Made by a program: the position numbers and the translations under genes. Below are positions 1 to 12,379 of a stretch of 64,000 bases of DNA, piece after piece (the stretch's first letter is position 1; every line of letters begins with the position of its first letter). Source of the DNA: Molanna angustata (Eukaryota; Arthropoda; Insecta; Trichoptera; Molannidae); assembly GCA_963576475.1 (NCBI GenBank), contig OY754972.1, forward strand, positions 13,442,811-13,506,810, written 5' to 3'. The notes beneath the pieces are model-generated. The model searched no databases, was not told the DNA's origin, and saw only the letters and a list, made by a program, of their open reading frames with translations.

Positions 1-2217
1 AAAAGCACAATCACCGAAGGATGTAGTGTTGACTCTATTTATTTCAGTCAACTTGCCAATCATAGATGTGGTGGCTGATCGAAGTGTTTTTTGTCGCTCG
101 TTTACGGTGAGAGGGATGCAGAAGTCTGAAAGATACGTGGGAGCCATGCTATGGATCACTTTGTTACTATGAAAAAAATGGAAAAAGGTAGTGATTTTGA
201 AATCACTATTCCGTTTAAAAATGAAGATTATTTTCAACTACATATTATATCTTACAACTAAATATAAAGTCCTTATTCAACTAGGTACATTGAATACCAG
301 ATAAATAAATGAATAAGTATGTATTAATAATAATAATCATTCTTGAGTAGTGATTGTTACAATTTTGAATACAAATTGGTAAGTATAAAATAAAATCATA
401 AAAGAAAAATGTATTCCTGATCTGCGTAGAGCAAGCGACGACCTCTCCTTGGGTAGAAAATAAGGGCTCGAGGCGCGCCTGTAAGGAGCCACGCTGATCA
501 ATACATATATAAGGGAATTACAACTCGCTATGTATGGCGCCCTCATAAACCGCTTCCCCTATAATATCTTTATATGGACTCTTTATTACTATTGCACTAC
601 TTTTATGGACATACGGTCATTTTTATAATATGCGACATTTTACTTATATAATTATAATTACGCTGTTATGAATTTATTTCATTGATGAGATCTATAAAAA
701 ACGAGTGGGTTTTGGCCAACGCCAAACTCCTCACAATGTCACTGCATAAAGTATTCAAATGTTGTACAGAAAATTCCCATTTTCATGAAATGAGTTTGCT
801 AAATTATTTTTGATTTAAATATTTTATTACGAAAACTTGATAATTATTAAATGCCATTTTATGAATTTTATGTGCATTTGTAGTATTAAAAATATCAAAT
901 TTTAATTTTCCTGAGCTTGGGGTCACTTTGAAATATTTGACAGTTCAAAAAATTGTATAAGCAAGCATTAGATTTTAATTTCTTCGTTTTCTATTGTGGA
1001 CTTTCGTAATATGTTTGGTTAAATTTCACATTTTATCAAAAGTGTTCAGTAGATGAAAAAGAAGTGAAATATTTTTAAAATGGTTAGTGTTGTAGTATAT
1101 TGTGGACATAGTAAAATAATTCATATCTGTGCCAAAGTGTTATCCGCCCAGTGATATTGAGGAGGATCAAGTTTGTAAAATTAATATTATTCACGAACGT
1201 ACAATATTATCAATACCGCATTGCGAAATAAATATAACAACAAACAATGGGTTCAAGTTTACCGTGTTTATTTAGTTTCTAGGAAATTGATATGCGTGGT
1301 ACACGTGTTAACAAAACATTGATATTGTGAACATAACGTATTATAAAAAAACGCTATAAGTCTAATATGTATTATAATCATATAATAAATATTTTAAGGA
1401 AATAACCAAAACAAATTTATATAATAATTTATTGAACGATTTTTGCATCATTCAACTCTCTTCTTCCATTCCTCATTGCTTTGATCAGTTTGCATACATA
1501 TTAGCCCACTTGATCTGAACTCTCACTAAAGCGGCGATATATGTAAATTATAATAATTATTCAATAATAGATTTTAGTCGCTTTATTTGTCTCGTTGTTT
1601 TTTTTAAATAATATTTTTTGTTTGTACTGAATTTACTTCGTAAGACATTTAATTAAGTATGAGATTTATTTGTATGTTTCTGATAATTTCAGTCATCACA
1701 GAGTGTTGCAGTTTAGTAAACCTACCTTTATGCAGACCAACCAGAAAATATTTATGCTGAATTATAACGCGTCTTTTGTTGATGTATTTATTCCACATCG
1801 ATTTGTGTCAACTTACATATAACATAGATACCACAGACCAATAACCTATATAGACATTACATAAGCAAAATTTCTTGCTACACACCGCGTGACAATTTGA
1901 TGGCAATCAATATAACAACGTATTTGAATATTTTTGGAATGGTTCTGAATAAAAAATGAAACAGTAGGTACTCAACACTAACATCAAAACGACAGACAGA
2001 AAGGATTTAAAATACGAAAAATAAATACTTTTACTGATATATAAATTGAATGTGTTTGGGATACCCCCGTTCCACTTCACTTTGTGTACCAATCCCCTGG
2101 CTTAAAATTGTATGTTATGTGATCTCTATACATATTATATTCCTTACTCTGTGACAGATATCTATTAATTGTATTTCATGAGTGTGTATTTTTTTTATTT
2201 TATTCTACATATAAATT
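1..2217. other. AT-rich non-coding stretch with one dispersed repeat
   Basis: No gene recognised. Short open frames (for example 337-546 on the minus strand) have no recognisable motifs. Positions about 690-960 hold a repeat (Z) whose inverted copy lies at about 34925-35190. Otherwise simple AT-rich sequence. Confidence 0.6.
690..960 (+). repeat. Repeat Z, copy 1
   Basis: This stretch matches, in inverted orientation, the sequence at about 34925-35190. Shared landmarks in order are a GAGTGGGTT..GGCCAACG box, CATAAAGTATTCAA, ATGAGTTTG, a run near AACTTGAT, and GAGCTTGGGGTCA..TTTGAAATA. The two copies are diverged but collinear. The GTTGG-CC-AACCCACTCGT box also occurs in the internal tandem units of the Helitrons at 13.3 and 47 kb. 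The element type is unknown; no terminal repeats or target duplication were seen. Confidence 0.5.
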
Positions 2218-2419
2218 TCTCGGGCAACAAACAGGTACTATGTAAAATATAAATTTAACACGCACCCAATAACAAGTTGCCACATTCTGGAGACTAACGA
2301 TATTAATCGTATCACAGATAGACTGAAAACACGATTAAAAAATGTGTCTCCACTGGAAAACGAACTCGAGACCATTAGTTCAGCAGTCAGATACCTAACC
2401 AACTGAGCCACGAAGGACG
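2218..2419 (-). mobile_element. tRNA-derived SINE, family A, near full length
   Basis: Read on the minus strand, it starts with a tRNA-like head (TCGTGGCTCAGTTGGTTAGG as an A-box region, then GAGTTCG as a B-box remnant). The body runs through GGAGACACA and TCTGTGA..CGATTAATATCGTTAG to CTCCAGAATGTGGCAACTTG, and it ends in ACCTGTTTGTTGCCCGAGAA. The same order of blocks recurs at 28373, 54431/56100 and in pieces elsewhere, which defines the family. A SINE of this kind would be transcribed by RNA polymerase III and mobilised by a partner LINE; that is family knowledge, not seen here. Confidence 0.8.
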
Positions 2420-2504
2420 ACATGTATTTGAATATATAGCTTTTTATTTAATGTTTGTAATTTTGGTATTTCTCATTTATGTTTATCAATGATCACAAAC
2501 AAGA

Positions 2505-2818
2505 AACATCGGTGGCAAAACCCTTCGTGATAGAGCAAGAAACACAGAACTACGCGAAGGCTATGCGAAGTTGATGATATCATCAGACGGGGTCTACAGA
2601 GAAGAAGATTCTGGAATGAACACGTGTCAAAAATGACAGATTCAAGAACCATCAGTGGCCAGGGATAATGTTCAGCAGAAAAACAAACCTCCAGGACGTC
2701 CTCCCAAGAGATGGAAGGACAGCTGGCAATTTACATCACAGGAGGAAAGCTGACGCAGGACTAAACATACCAACAGGCTTAAAAAGAGAGGAAGAAGAAA
2801 AAGAGGAACAATCACAAG
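2505..2818 (+). pseudogene. LINE (non-LTR retrotransposon) 3' end, decayed
   Basis: Translated in shifting frames, this gives the typical C-terminal tail of insect RTE-like LINE polyproteins: a basic stretch, then PPGRPPKRWKDSW followed by a polar end and an AAGAGGAAGAAG-rich tail. Stops and frameshifts interrupt it. Only the 3' end is present, as expected for 5'-truncated insertions. The exact clade cannot be fixed from this piece. Confidence 0.6.
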
Positions 2819-2830
2819 TATCAAATTGAA

Positions 2831-4056
2831 CTATTGGTTTATAAGTTTTGATTTACTGTAATAATCTAACGTTTTCGTCTATCATTCATGAATTTGTAAT
2901 AACCCACACACACTTTCTTGCCCCTGGGTCGACGTACAAAATGTATGTATGAAATACATCAGATTCAAACCATTATGGTTGGATGACCCAGATAACGATA
3001 AACATAAATATTTAACCAAAGGTTAGTGATACCCTGTGGATACAACATACAAACTAACTAACTAACAAACTATGCTGTTATTGACAAATAATATGCAATA
3101 ATTATAAATACAAATATGTTGGAAACTATGGAGTAACTAGTTAAACCCAGTGGATGATCATCGGATAAATTATTGATTAAGGATGTTGTGTCGCGTTGAA
3201 ATAATTCACATAAATTAAGATAAGATAGAATAATTAAAACAATAATATTTTAGATTTCAATTTGATATATTGGGACGACGTTTGGAATTTGGAAATAAGT
3301 TTATTTCAAAATTTATTTAATAATTAATTAATAAAAATGAGTATAAAATTATCCACTAATTGTATAAATCTTATATGAGGATGCTGGGTGTGTCTAGCGA
3401 AAACGCAAGACTTATATTAATCAATACTCACTCGTCGTATAATTAATACACTTGGATTGCACTAGTTTACCGTACATTTTTTTACAGAACGATCGTTTCT
3501 TCGGCATAAGGTCGTATCAAACGATGATCTCTGTCATCTATATCTGGAAAAACTATAGTCCTGAAAAAGGAGCCTTACCACGCTCGAGACATGTCTTAAC
3601 ATGTCATACGAGAATCTGTGATAAACTTAACTTCAATTTTTTTATTATTTGTTTTATTTTTGTTTTCTCTTTGTAATGGTTGGATTTTTTGGACCAGTGT
3701 TGCGTATTTGTATTCTGTTTACATTCTATGTGTTATGCTTTGTCATTTTTAAATATATTTATCACTTACAACATGTGCATTGACAGTAAACTGTTTGCAT
3801 GTAGATAGCTCACAATCAACATTTTTATTTATAATTTTACTAAGGTAAACCCACAAAAAGGCCTTGTGGGATTTTTGGTATATGTATTAGATGCATATAA
3901 GTGTATGTATGTATATGTATGTTACAGTTAATATGTATTTTATACTCTGTCCCAAAATTAATAAATACTTGGTTTAACTTATATTTACCACTTATACGAG
4001 CAGATTAATAAAACTGAATAATTTAAACTACAAAAATAGTATGTATGTATATGAAC
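2831..4056. other. No gene recognised
   Basis: AT-rich DNA. The open frame at 3452-3676 (+) is low complexity with no motif. A short inverted repeat (CCCACAAAAAGGCCTTGTGGG) lies near 3849. Confidence 0.5.
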
Positions 4057-4260
4057 ATAATAGGCGTGATGACAGTAAGAAAAAATCATTGAAATTATGA
4101 TTTTATAAAATAAAATATGTTATAAAGATTTGAAAAAATATATTTATTTTCATTTTAAAAGAGCGAATAATATTAATATTATTAAAATAAAAATACAAAA
4201 TATGTTTGTCCGCCATTTTATGTGAAACACCAATCAGAGCGCATGACGTCACCATATTGT
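4057..4260 (+). repeat. Repeat R, copy 1 (direct copy at 4706-4915)
   Basis: Starts near TAATAGGCGTGATGAC and runs through AAATCATTGAAATTATGATT and TCCGCCATTTTATG to a CRE-like palindrome GCATGACGTCAC. The copy at 4706-4915 has the same order with substitutions. A more distant copy probably lies inverted at about 6640-6866. Copies at several places suggest a small non-autonomous element rather than a simple tandem duplication. Type unknown. Confidence 0.55.
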
Positions 4261-4705
4261 TACTGTCAATTGTGTTTGTTACTGTCAACTGTAGTGTTGT
4301 TCGAAATGGCTATTTTTTTCATAACAAGCTATATGGAATATGCTGCTTATTTTTAACATGCTATTTTTATTTATTGATTTATTTGGTTTATTTGGGACAA
4401 TAAACCAAATAATATCGCTATCCGCTCTATTGAATCGTTGACGCATCTGTTATAACACGCACCGAGTATTGTAACGTGGTGGAGAATATTTAACGTTTCA
4501 GAAATAAATAACTTGGTGGCTTTCATTGCTTGATTATAAAATAAAATTATGTTATTATATTGTTTGTGGGAGTTGTACAGTGTTACATGAGGTTGAAATG
4601 GAAATACACAATGTATTATGATGAATCTAATATACATATGGGATAATTGTTATGATTCATATACATATTATGATTAATATATTAAAAAAAAAATAGAATG
4701 TTATG

Positions 4706-4915
4706 TAATAGGTGTGATGACTGTAAGAAAAAAATCATTGAAATTATGATTTTAAAAAATAAAATAGGTTATAAAGATTTAAAAAATGTACTTATTTTCA
4801 TTTTAAAGGAGTGAATAATAATATTATAAATATAAAAATACATAATGTGTTAGTCCGCCATTTTATGAGAAAAAACAATCAGAGCGCACGACGTCATAGT
4901 ATGGTCGCGTCAATT
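4706..4915 (+). repeat. Repeat R, copy 2
   Basis: Direct, diverged copy of the repeat at 4057-4260, with the same TAATAGGTGTGATGAC start, the same internal ATTGAAATTATGATT word, the TCCGCCATTTTATG block and an ACGACGTCAT end. Two copies about 650 bp apart in the same orientation. Confidence 0.55.
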
Positions 4916-5115
4916 CTTCTGATAGTCTTCAATACAATATACGCATTAATTGTCGGTCTGGACAATGTTTATTTTGGTGTTATCGATATATTAATATTTT
5001 AATTAGGTACTTAAAACTAAAAAAAAAAACAATAAAATAGCAATGGAACAAGGATTCATCAAAGCAAATAGTTTCAATTTACCTAGATACTCGCCTACCT
5101 ATCGGGGGATACTAT

Positions 5116-5716
5116 GGGCCGGTATTACAGTGTCAGTTTAAGAGCTAAACTCAAGTTTTACAAAAATATAGCGTATTACAGTGTCCGTTTAGGCCTAATC
5201 TTCCCTCAAATATGTCACTAAAACGACAAATATTTAACTCAACGTTTCTGGCAGATTAAGTACTTAACTGTGAGTCAATTGTCATTTGTTAGGCAACTCG
5301 TGTAGTTTCAGTTTCTATCACTAGAGGCGTTAGGCAACGTGTGTAGTTTCAGTGTTGTATCACTAAAGGCGTTAGTTGTATCGACGGTGGCGCCACACAA
5401 CAAAACAAACTGACAGCCGTATTGAACATGGGCATTTAAAAGCATTATTTTGGTGAAAAAATTAAATTTACCATGTTGGATAATAAAACAATGGTATTTA
5501 AAGTCGTAGCGTCCCGTTTTGTATTTCGTATTATTTGAGGTTATTTAAATTTGACAGATAATAACCACAGAAAAAGTGAAATTTGTCTATAATTGAAGAT
5601 TTAGTAACTGACATGTCATATTGCACTGTAATACGGAAATGGATTCAATCTCCCCTTAACATTAATCTTGAGTTTAACAAACTCAATGAGTTGAGGGCCG
5701 ACTGTAATATCGGGCC
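5116..5716. mobile_element. MITE-like element with GGGCC(G/C)..ATTACAGT ends
   Basis: The left end GGGCCGGTATTACAGTG and the reverse complement of the right end (GGCCCGATATTACAGTCGG) match, giving short terminal inverted repeats about 600 bp apart. Sub-terminal blocks are also inverted: TAAACTCAAG near 5150 and TTGAGTTT near 5672, with GTATTACAGTG repeated inside both ends. Inside are two tandem units of about 42 bp (5290-5367, GTGTAGTTTCAG..TATCACTA). No transposase. The target duplication is not clear, so the superfamily is unassigned. Confidence 0.55.
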
Positions 5717-6639
5717 TAAGTTTATTGTATTTTGTATGTAACTTAGTTCTTATTGAATAAATAAATAAATAATGAACGCTCGCAACGTATGGTAAACTAA
5801 TTTAGTTTTAGTATTCTACAATTTTGTCACGCGATGGTGAGCTGACGAACGTTCGACACGTTATGATGCTGGTCACTGCCAAACTAAACTACCAAGCTAT
5901 ATTTTTTTCATGCAATGAAGCGATTCGCGAAACGACGGCGATTACGCGAAGCATGCGTTTTAAAATATCGTTACAATTTTAGCAGCATACTAATTATTAC
6001 ATAGCGCTCGTTATTTGTATTGTGTTCATAACAAGCTATATTTATCTGCTCTCGTTATTTTTAGCAACAGCAGCTATAGTAGTCATTTCTTCTGCCTGTC
6101 TTACCTAGAAAGGAACTTTTGATGGTCGGATATTTCTTTGCGTTGAACAAAGACAATCATCATCAGAATTTCGAAACGTAAAAACTTAATAATAAGTACA
6201 TATAAGTACTTTATTTATCTGTAATTTAAATACAACTTACATCTCGAAATCGATAAAATATGCTCCTTCTTCTCTCTACATTATGTGTTCATAAGCTAAA
6301 AACATACGCGGGAAACGTATGATGGCCTTTGACGTTTGGACATTTATGAAGTTCTTTATATGCTTATTGCCTAAATAATGGTAAATATTATATTACTGAG
6401 AGCTAAACGTGGAGGAACAAATACTGTACTTCATTGTAAACGCGTACTTAATAAAAGCACTTGTGTCTCGCCGCGCGAAATTTAATCACTTATTTCTCTT
6501 TTTTTTCGCGTGGGACGAAAACAAATACCTCAGTAGGTGTTTTTTTCGTCGTGTTTGTATATTTAGGGACCGCACAACACTTATGCACTTTTGAATTGAT
6601 TATAAATACACAAATCGTCTTAGAATACATATAGTACAT
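5717..6639. other. No gene recognised
   Basis: AT-rich with scattered CG-containing words. The open frame at 6409-6594 has no motif. Confidence 0.45.
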
Positions 6640-6866
6640 ATAGTAGTGATATGTAGTTTACGATATCGTGACGTCACCGTCAGGGTCGGCAGCCGCCATG
6701 ATATTACAAGCGTTTTTTGGCGTAAATGTCAAATTTGATTTTAAAATGGCGATTTTTGCTACTAAACCTTTATTTTATGTAGAAATGTATATATATTTGA
6801 AAACAGTGAATGCGTAAAAACATCGTGAGATAGTTTTTCAAAATTAGTCATCATGCCCATTACCTA
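6640..6866 (-). repeat. Possible distant copy of repeat R
   Basis: On the minus strand it begins GGTAATGGGCATGATGAC, contains a CGCCATTTTA block and ends near a GTGACGTCAC palindrome, the same order of landmarks as the repeats at 4057 and 4706. Intervening sequence is only loosely alike, so this is a tentative family assignment. Confidence 0.35.
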
Positions 6867-7426
6867 CTCAGTAATCAAAGAAAACGTTGGACAGACCAGA
6901 AAGGCGATACAATATTAACTCCCCCGGGGTTTAAATGACGATCATTTGGTCGAGCAAATATGTAATATCAGATGTTGAAATCAAAGGCTAGAGAAATACT
7001 AAGTAAAATGGACCATGCTCCAAGGTAGGATATTATAGAATGATTGAAGATAAATGTTTGTGCCCCGTGGTTAAGGCGTATTTGTTCGTATATAGACATT
7101 TCAGATTATTTTATTAAATAAGACTAATATAAAAATATGTAAATAGATTTAAATACATTGATATTTTGTGAAATATCATACTTGAACGTACATACATGAT
7201 TAAGTATTCAAGTAATTTTATTTAATAAAACCCTAAGTACACAAGTAATAATCGAGTAGGAACATATTTATGCAGATAATGAATGTACCTATAAAATAAT
7301 AGACTATACACAACTATTATAAAATACAAGGATTCTATAATAGAGTAACTAGCGATTTGATAGTAGAAATACCTACCTAATTGTATAAATACTAGTTGAC
7401 TGTGAAAATTGTATAAATACTAGTTG

Positions 7427-8010
7427 CATGCGACACATGAGATCAAGCTATCGATGGCGATGATAGTAAAAAAACTTTGAGATACTTTTCATAAAATTAT
7501 ATTTTATGAAAAATTTTCATAAAATTATATTTTATGAACATTTTTCATAAATACAAATATTGATAGCCCCTGACCGTTTTGTAGGCTTACATTTTTGTAT
7601 AACTTATAAAAATTTTGGCTCTGTGCAAGCGGATCAAAAGTTATTAAGGGGGGCGACACATATACACAGACACAAAATTTTCTAATCCGAATTCTGAGTT
7701 CATCCATCGCTTCTTCTGCTTCTTCACCCTGGCCATTTTTTCCCATTATGTGGGGTAGGCCCTGCTCGTCCCTATTCGCCAAGTTTTTAAGTTCATCCAA
7801 TATACATAACAAAATATATTAAGTTCATCCATTATACATAACAAAATACATGCTGCGACGCAGCAAAATTGTTGTTTTTTGACCTCAAAATTGGAAAAAC
7901 TGTGTAAAATGTAGATCTTGCCATACAATATCCTATACGCGGAACTTAGGTTGAAACTATGATGTTGATATGAACAAATCGACAGTCGGATTAATATGGT
8001 ACATTTATTC
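7427..8010 (-). repeat. Repeat X, copy 1
   Basis: On the minus strand it starts CCGACTGTCGATTTGTTCAT and passes ATAGTTTCAACC, CAGAATTCGGATTAGAA, TAACTTTTGATCCGCTTG and CTACAAAACGG. It ends near CATCGATAGCTTGATCTCAT. The same ordered landmarks occur at 29480-30380, 46655-50070 (interrupted) and 57305-57500. It carries small direct duplications at 7371-7440, 7485-7550 and 7795-7850. The open frames on the minus strand here are incidental. Element class unknown; no protein similarity was recognised. Confidence 0.55.
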
Positions 8011-8138
8011 TTATAGAAACTTAAAGAAAAATAGTAATGAGTCGGTATATTTAATTATGATTATTTTCTACTTCTATTGAAGTATAGTTTAATCCAAATT
8101 CAACTCCATATACGTTTATCACTCAGTACATTCAGGGA

Positions 8139-8205
8139 TGAGTTTTTTGCCATTTGGCGATGAATTCGCCTCTTGCACAGTGCACAGGGTATAAGAAAGT
8201 AGTAC
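8139..8205 (+). mobile_element. SINE family B, 3' fragment
   Basis: Contains TTGCCATTTGGCGATGAATT, CGCCTCTTGCACAG and the GGGTATAAG end, matching the 3' part of the fuller SINE at 11811-12016. Confidence 0.5.
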
Positions 8206-8396
8206 ACTAATCAAAAGGTCTGATTGTTATTGCAATTTTAATAAACAGACATTTTTATTATACGCCGACACAGTGTGACTTTATTATCAGTATAATTATT
8301 AATAATTAATACCTGAATATGAAGTTAGCAAGCACATCGAAATAATAAGGTGTCAAAATGCATGTATGTAAATTTATTTATTTATTTAATATTGTT

Positions 8397-8432
8397 TCTC
8401 GGGCAACTAACAGGTACTATGTCAAATATTAA
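8397..8432 (-). mobile_element. SINE family A, 3' terminal fragment
   Basis: TCTCGGGCAACTAACAGGTA and the following TATGTCAAATATTAATT match the 3' end of family A SINEs. It is preceded by TTTATTTATTTAATATTG, seen also before the copy at 41293. The rest of the SINE is absent. Confidence 0.6.
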
Positions 8433-9148
8433 TTATAATAATTATACTAATTATACAATAATATTAAAGAACGATTGCATAAAGAATGTTATATAAGTAT
8501 CACGTAACATGTAGGTACTCGTGTTTGATATATAAATTTATGATACATTAAAATATTTTTAAACTATTTAATTATCATTTTGAAAAAATACGGTTCCATT
8601 GGATTGAAAATATAGAATCGTACCTATTGATACCTCGCGTGTGATCGATTTATTGTTTTCAATTTTCAATATCATTTCAATAAAAACAAAACTCTTTTCA
8701 ATAATTGTATATTTATTTTTCTTGACTAAAATTCAGTATTGTGAGTCACAGAAGGATAATTATTATTTACAAAATTAATTAGAAATTAGTTATAAAAAAA
8801 GTATAAATAGTAATAATTGTAACAGTAATAACAGTATTAATAATCAAACCAATAACTGGCTTTCATGTACAAAAAATCAAATAAAAAATCGTGTAATAAT
8901 AAATGGGAAATTTAAAAATGATCAAAATAAAAAAGGTAGTATAGGAAGGTAACAAAGGTGTTTAAGAAGAGGGTGGAGGAAGGTTCAAAGAGTTACTAGG
9001 TATTAATAATTTAAAAAATTCTGTGTTTATTTCATATATTTGTAAATTTAAATCAAAATTATATAAATATTATATTTCAACGAAGATAAAGGATAAGCAA
9101 TCATGTTATGAGCATGCGCAACTTCTTCAAATTTTCGGTCTGCATTCA
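8433..9148. other. No gene recognised
   Basis: Very AT-rich, with no repeats recognised. Confidence 0.45.
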
Positions 9149-9322
9149 GGGGGCGCAAGTCCAGTTAGACGGCGGAATCAAAACCACCCATATCATGGAT
9201 ATAATTATCTTATGGAGATCTGTGATATCTTAAGATGTTATAGAACCCCATAAGATAATTATATCCGTGATATGGGTAAACGTGGATGGTTTTGATTTCG
9301 CCGGTTGGCCAGACTTGCCCCC
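9149..9322. mobile_element. Palindromic MITE M2, copy 1
   Basis: Ends GGGGG(C)GCAAGTCC and GACTTGCCCCCC are inverted. Moving inward, GGCGGAATCAAAACCA pairs with TGGTTTTGATTTCGCC, and CCCATATCATGGATATAATT pairs with AATTATATCCGTGATATGGG. The element is therefore a long imperfect palindrome of about 175 bp with a short centre. Two more copies lie at 23892-24075 and 31303-31478. Non-autonomous; no transposase source in the window. Confidence 0.8.
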
Positions 9323-10223
9323 CAGGTATCGGCCAAAAAGGTCGAAAAAAAAGAAGAAAAAAAACTATAAGCTCAATCTATTTCATATCGATATCAATCT
9401 ATGACTGACTTATTGTTATATTAGAGATAACCCGAGAGTCCAGTGTTGGCTACAGTCCACATGTTTTATTATAGAATTAGTATTTTAATATTAATTTATT
9501 AGGTAACTCACTCGTAGTTACGTGAAAATTTCACTCGTTAATACGATTTCGAATAAAGGAAATTGGTGTTTAATAACCACCTTACGATGGATATATCATC
9601 GGATGTTTAATAATTTGTCTTACTTGCACGCATTCCGTAATAAAATCGTTAGCTACCTGTCTATTTTTGATTTTATAGTCAATATCTCCAATAGCGATCA
9701 CGATATTATTAATATTAAGGACAAAATAATTACGTAAAAAAATGGTTTGTGAATGTTATTACGATATATTTATAGACGATAAACACGAAATTAATTATAT
9801 TAGGGTGAAAATAATTACATAAAGATATAATACAAATTGAAAGTAGAAATTGGCAAAATCACTTGAAATAAATTAATCAACTGCGGAAATGGATCGTTTG
9901 TTGTTACAGCACATCTATTCAATATTTTGGACACACACTCAAAAATTCTTGGTAATATGAAGCGTTAAGGGTTGAAGATCCAGAGTTATCTAACTGACCA
10001 GATGAAGCTACCTTGTAAGTCTGCTGTTTCAGTCAAGACTGTCACATGTACATGGAGGCAAACATTTGGTCGAGAGCAACATTAAGAAATGTAAAAAAGA
10101 CGAATTTTAGAGAAATTACAGTTATTACAGTAGTATAGTATTAAGTTTTGAGAAGTTTATGGACATTTTGGCATTAAAAATGCGTAAATAATTTGACATT
10201 GATTTTCAAACTTCTCACGTGTA
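9323..10223. other. No gene recognised
   Basis: AT-rich. The open frame at 9522-9737 has no motif. Possible short LINE-like words near 9995-10060, too weak to call. Confidence 0.45.
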
Positions 10224-10805
10224 CTACCATCACGCCATGCCCCTTAAGGGGTAAGCAGAGAGAACCGAGAGCCATACTCCCTATTTTTGTACACATTCCT
10301 GGCTTCCTTTAGATCCATGAATCGTCTCATACACGCTCGTCGATTGTTCAAGCTTCTTATGTTTCCTTCTTTCAAAATATCATTCACATATTCATGCCAT
10401 CCCTTTCTGAGGCGATCATTTCACTTCATCTCTTACACCCATGCTTATTTTTGATCAGTCGTTCATCCGTAAATATTTCAATATGTCCAAATCACCTCAA
10501 GGCATTCACCTTCATTTTACTTATAACATCCTTGTTTATCTTGCATTCTGAGTGAATTTATTCGCGAAGTTTAATGCGGCATATCGAGGTGGTGTTAAGT
10601 TCTGTGTAAAGATTATAGTTATGAATGACAGCTTGTGATACGTAACTTTCATTTTACATTCTGCGATACGTAAAGATTAGCGGAACTTATCGCAAAATAT
10701 ATCACGTGAATGTGAATAATGGCACAGGGCATTCCATTCCGTTCAAACACACTCCCCAAGTAAAAATATTCCTCAACTTGTTCTAGCCATTCGTTTTCTC
10801 TCTGA
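10224..10805 (-). pseudogene. LINE family L, 3' part, decayed and interrupted
   Basis: On the minus strand the right part translates to EEYFYLGSVFERNG, a conserved spot after the reverse transcriptase. The left part carries the family 3' end: HVND.LK, RSLNNR, then SAYP followed by GGCGTGATGGTA. The same tail is intact as protein at 27217-27831. Bases about 10560-10720 do not fit the LINE and may be an insertion. Many stops; not functional. Confidence 0.65.
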
Positions 10806-11576
10806 AAACAAAGATATTCCATTACGCGTTTATATGCGTTTCCAAAAACAAGTAGCCACTTTTTGGGGAGTTATGATGTTGATTCTCTCATTAATTAAAT
10901 ACATATTTACTAACAAACCCACATCAGAAGAATAATCCCATCGGAATCAATTGAATACACAGATAAACAAACATAAAGTAGTGCAGTCATTAAGAAAGGG
11001 GAGTAGGTTTTACACACATAAAAATCAATATACGTTGTATGTTATTTGTCAGTATAGTGATTTCCTGACATTTCATTATCGGTGTGACGGTGACAATGTT
11101 ACCCGTACAGAACAGTGTCCAAAGTATTAGGTAGGTGTACGTGTGTTACTAGTTTTTACTTTCTACGACAGTCTGTGAAAGCGAAAGCACTCAAAAGACA
11201 TGCCTCATATTCATTATTGCTACTACTCTGTGAGAATAATTTCGCAGAGAAAATTCCATTCAACATGACATACTTTTAGAATGAATGCTATTCAAATAAT
11301 ATAATAAAAATTTTCAATAGGTAAAACGAGTCAGCATGCATACTGCATACTCTTAATAATACACATCTGTTGTCAATATAATACATGTAGAACGATGAAT
11401 AAAGAAAATATACTTACAGTTGGGGTACTTTAATGCAGGGAACACGCACCTATAAAAAAAAGAAAAAATACATTAAATTAATTCCAAAAACAGCATAATA
11501 TAATTTAAAGCCTATTGAGGTTTTTTATAATACATATTATGATATATCGATGGTTATGTAGTGATGAGTTTAGTGC
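10806..11576. other. No gene recognised
   Basis: AT-rich with no recognised repeats until the GGCCATAACCCACTCGTTTT box at about 11577-11598. That box is a solitary copy of the motif that recurs in the Helitrons and in repeat Z. Confidence 0.45.
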
Positions 11577-11810
11577 TGGCCATAACCCACTCGTTTTTAA
11601 CTGATATACGAAAGAATATTATTTTTCATGGCATTGCATTCTCTCAAACAGAAATGAAAAATTTACAAATACATAGGTAAGCATTATAAAATTACAAAGT
11701 TGATTATAAGTGAATTAAGGAGGATCGCTTAAGTAGATTCCGAAGACGATAGAATATCATCGGTAGAAAACTTTTGGCAATGACGTTTATTAAATGTTGA
11801 TAGCAACTAT

Positions 11811-12016
11811 TGCCGTCCACCTTGGCACAGTTGGTAAGCCGTGTGGCTTCTGTGCGAGCGTTCTGGGTTCGAACCTTAGCAGGGAAGAAATTAATTTAAA
11901 TACATTTCACAAGCAAATATTGATTTTCCGGGCTGGAAACACTGGTTAGTTATGAGAAATTGTCGTATGGCAATGAACTCGCCACTTCCACATGGTGCAA
12001 GGAAGTGTATTATTAC
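11811..12016 (+). mobile_element. tRNA-derived SINE, family B, full copy
   Basis: The head has an A-box-like TTGGCACAGTTGGTAAGCC and a B-box GGTTCGAACC (about 11869). The body runs through GGGCTGGAAACACTGGTTAG and GTATGGCAATGAACTCGCC to the end CAAGGAAGTGTATTATTA. The 3' body recurs at 8139, 12455, 18885 and 24391. The tRNA origin follows from the internal promoter boxes. Confidence 0.75.
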
Positions 12017-12379
12017 TTTGAAAAAAAAAATGCTAAAATTCTGATTAAGTCAAGTGTTGTGTTAATAGGTACATCTTATATAATTCATCGTTATGTGAAA
12101 TTTAACCAAATATATTACGAATTACTTGTGGTATAACAAGAAACTGACATGCATCAAGTAGCTCGACAGTAGAAAATACGAAGAAAATAAACTATATATA
12201 TTAAAGATAAGAAAATATACAAAGTCGATCGATATATTTACATTAGAATTGATATGGGATATGGAGTGTAAACGGATAAAATATAGGTAGGTACCTACCG
12301 AAATCTTTTTAATGTTTTTTATTTTAATTCAAAACAAAGTGATTTCATATGTGAATAAAAACATAATGTATATAGTCGA

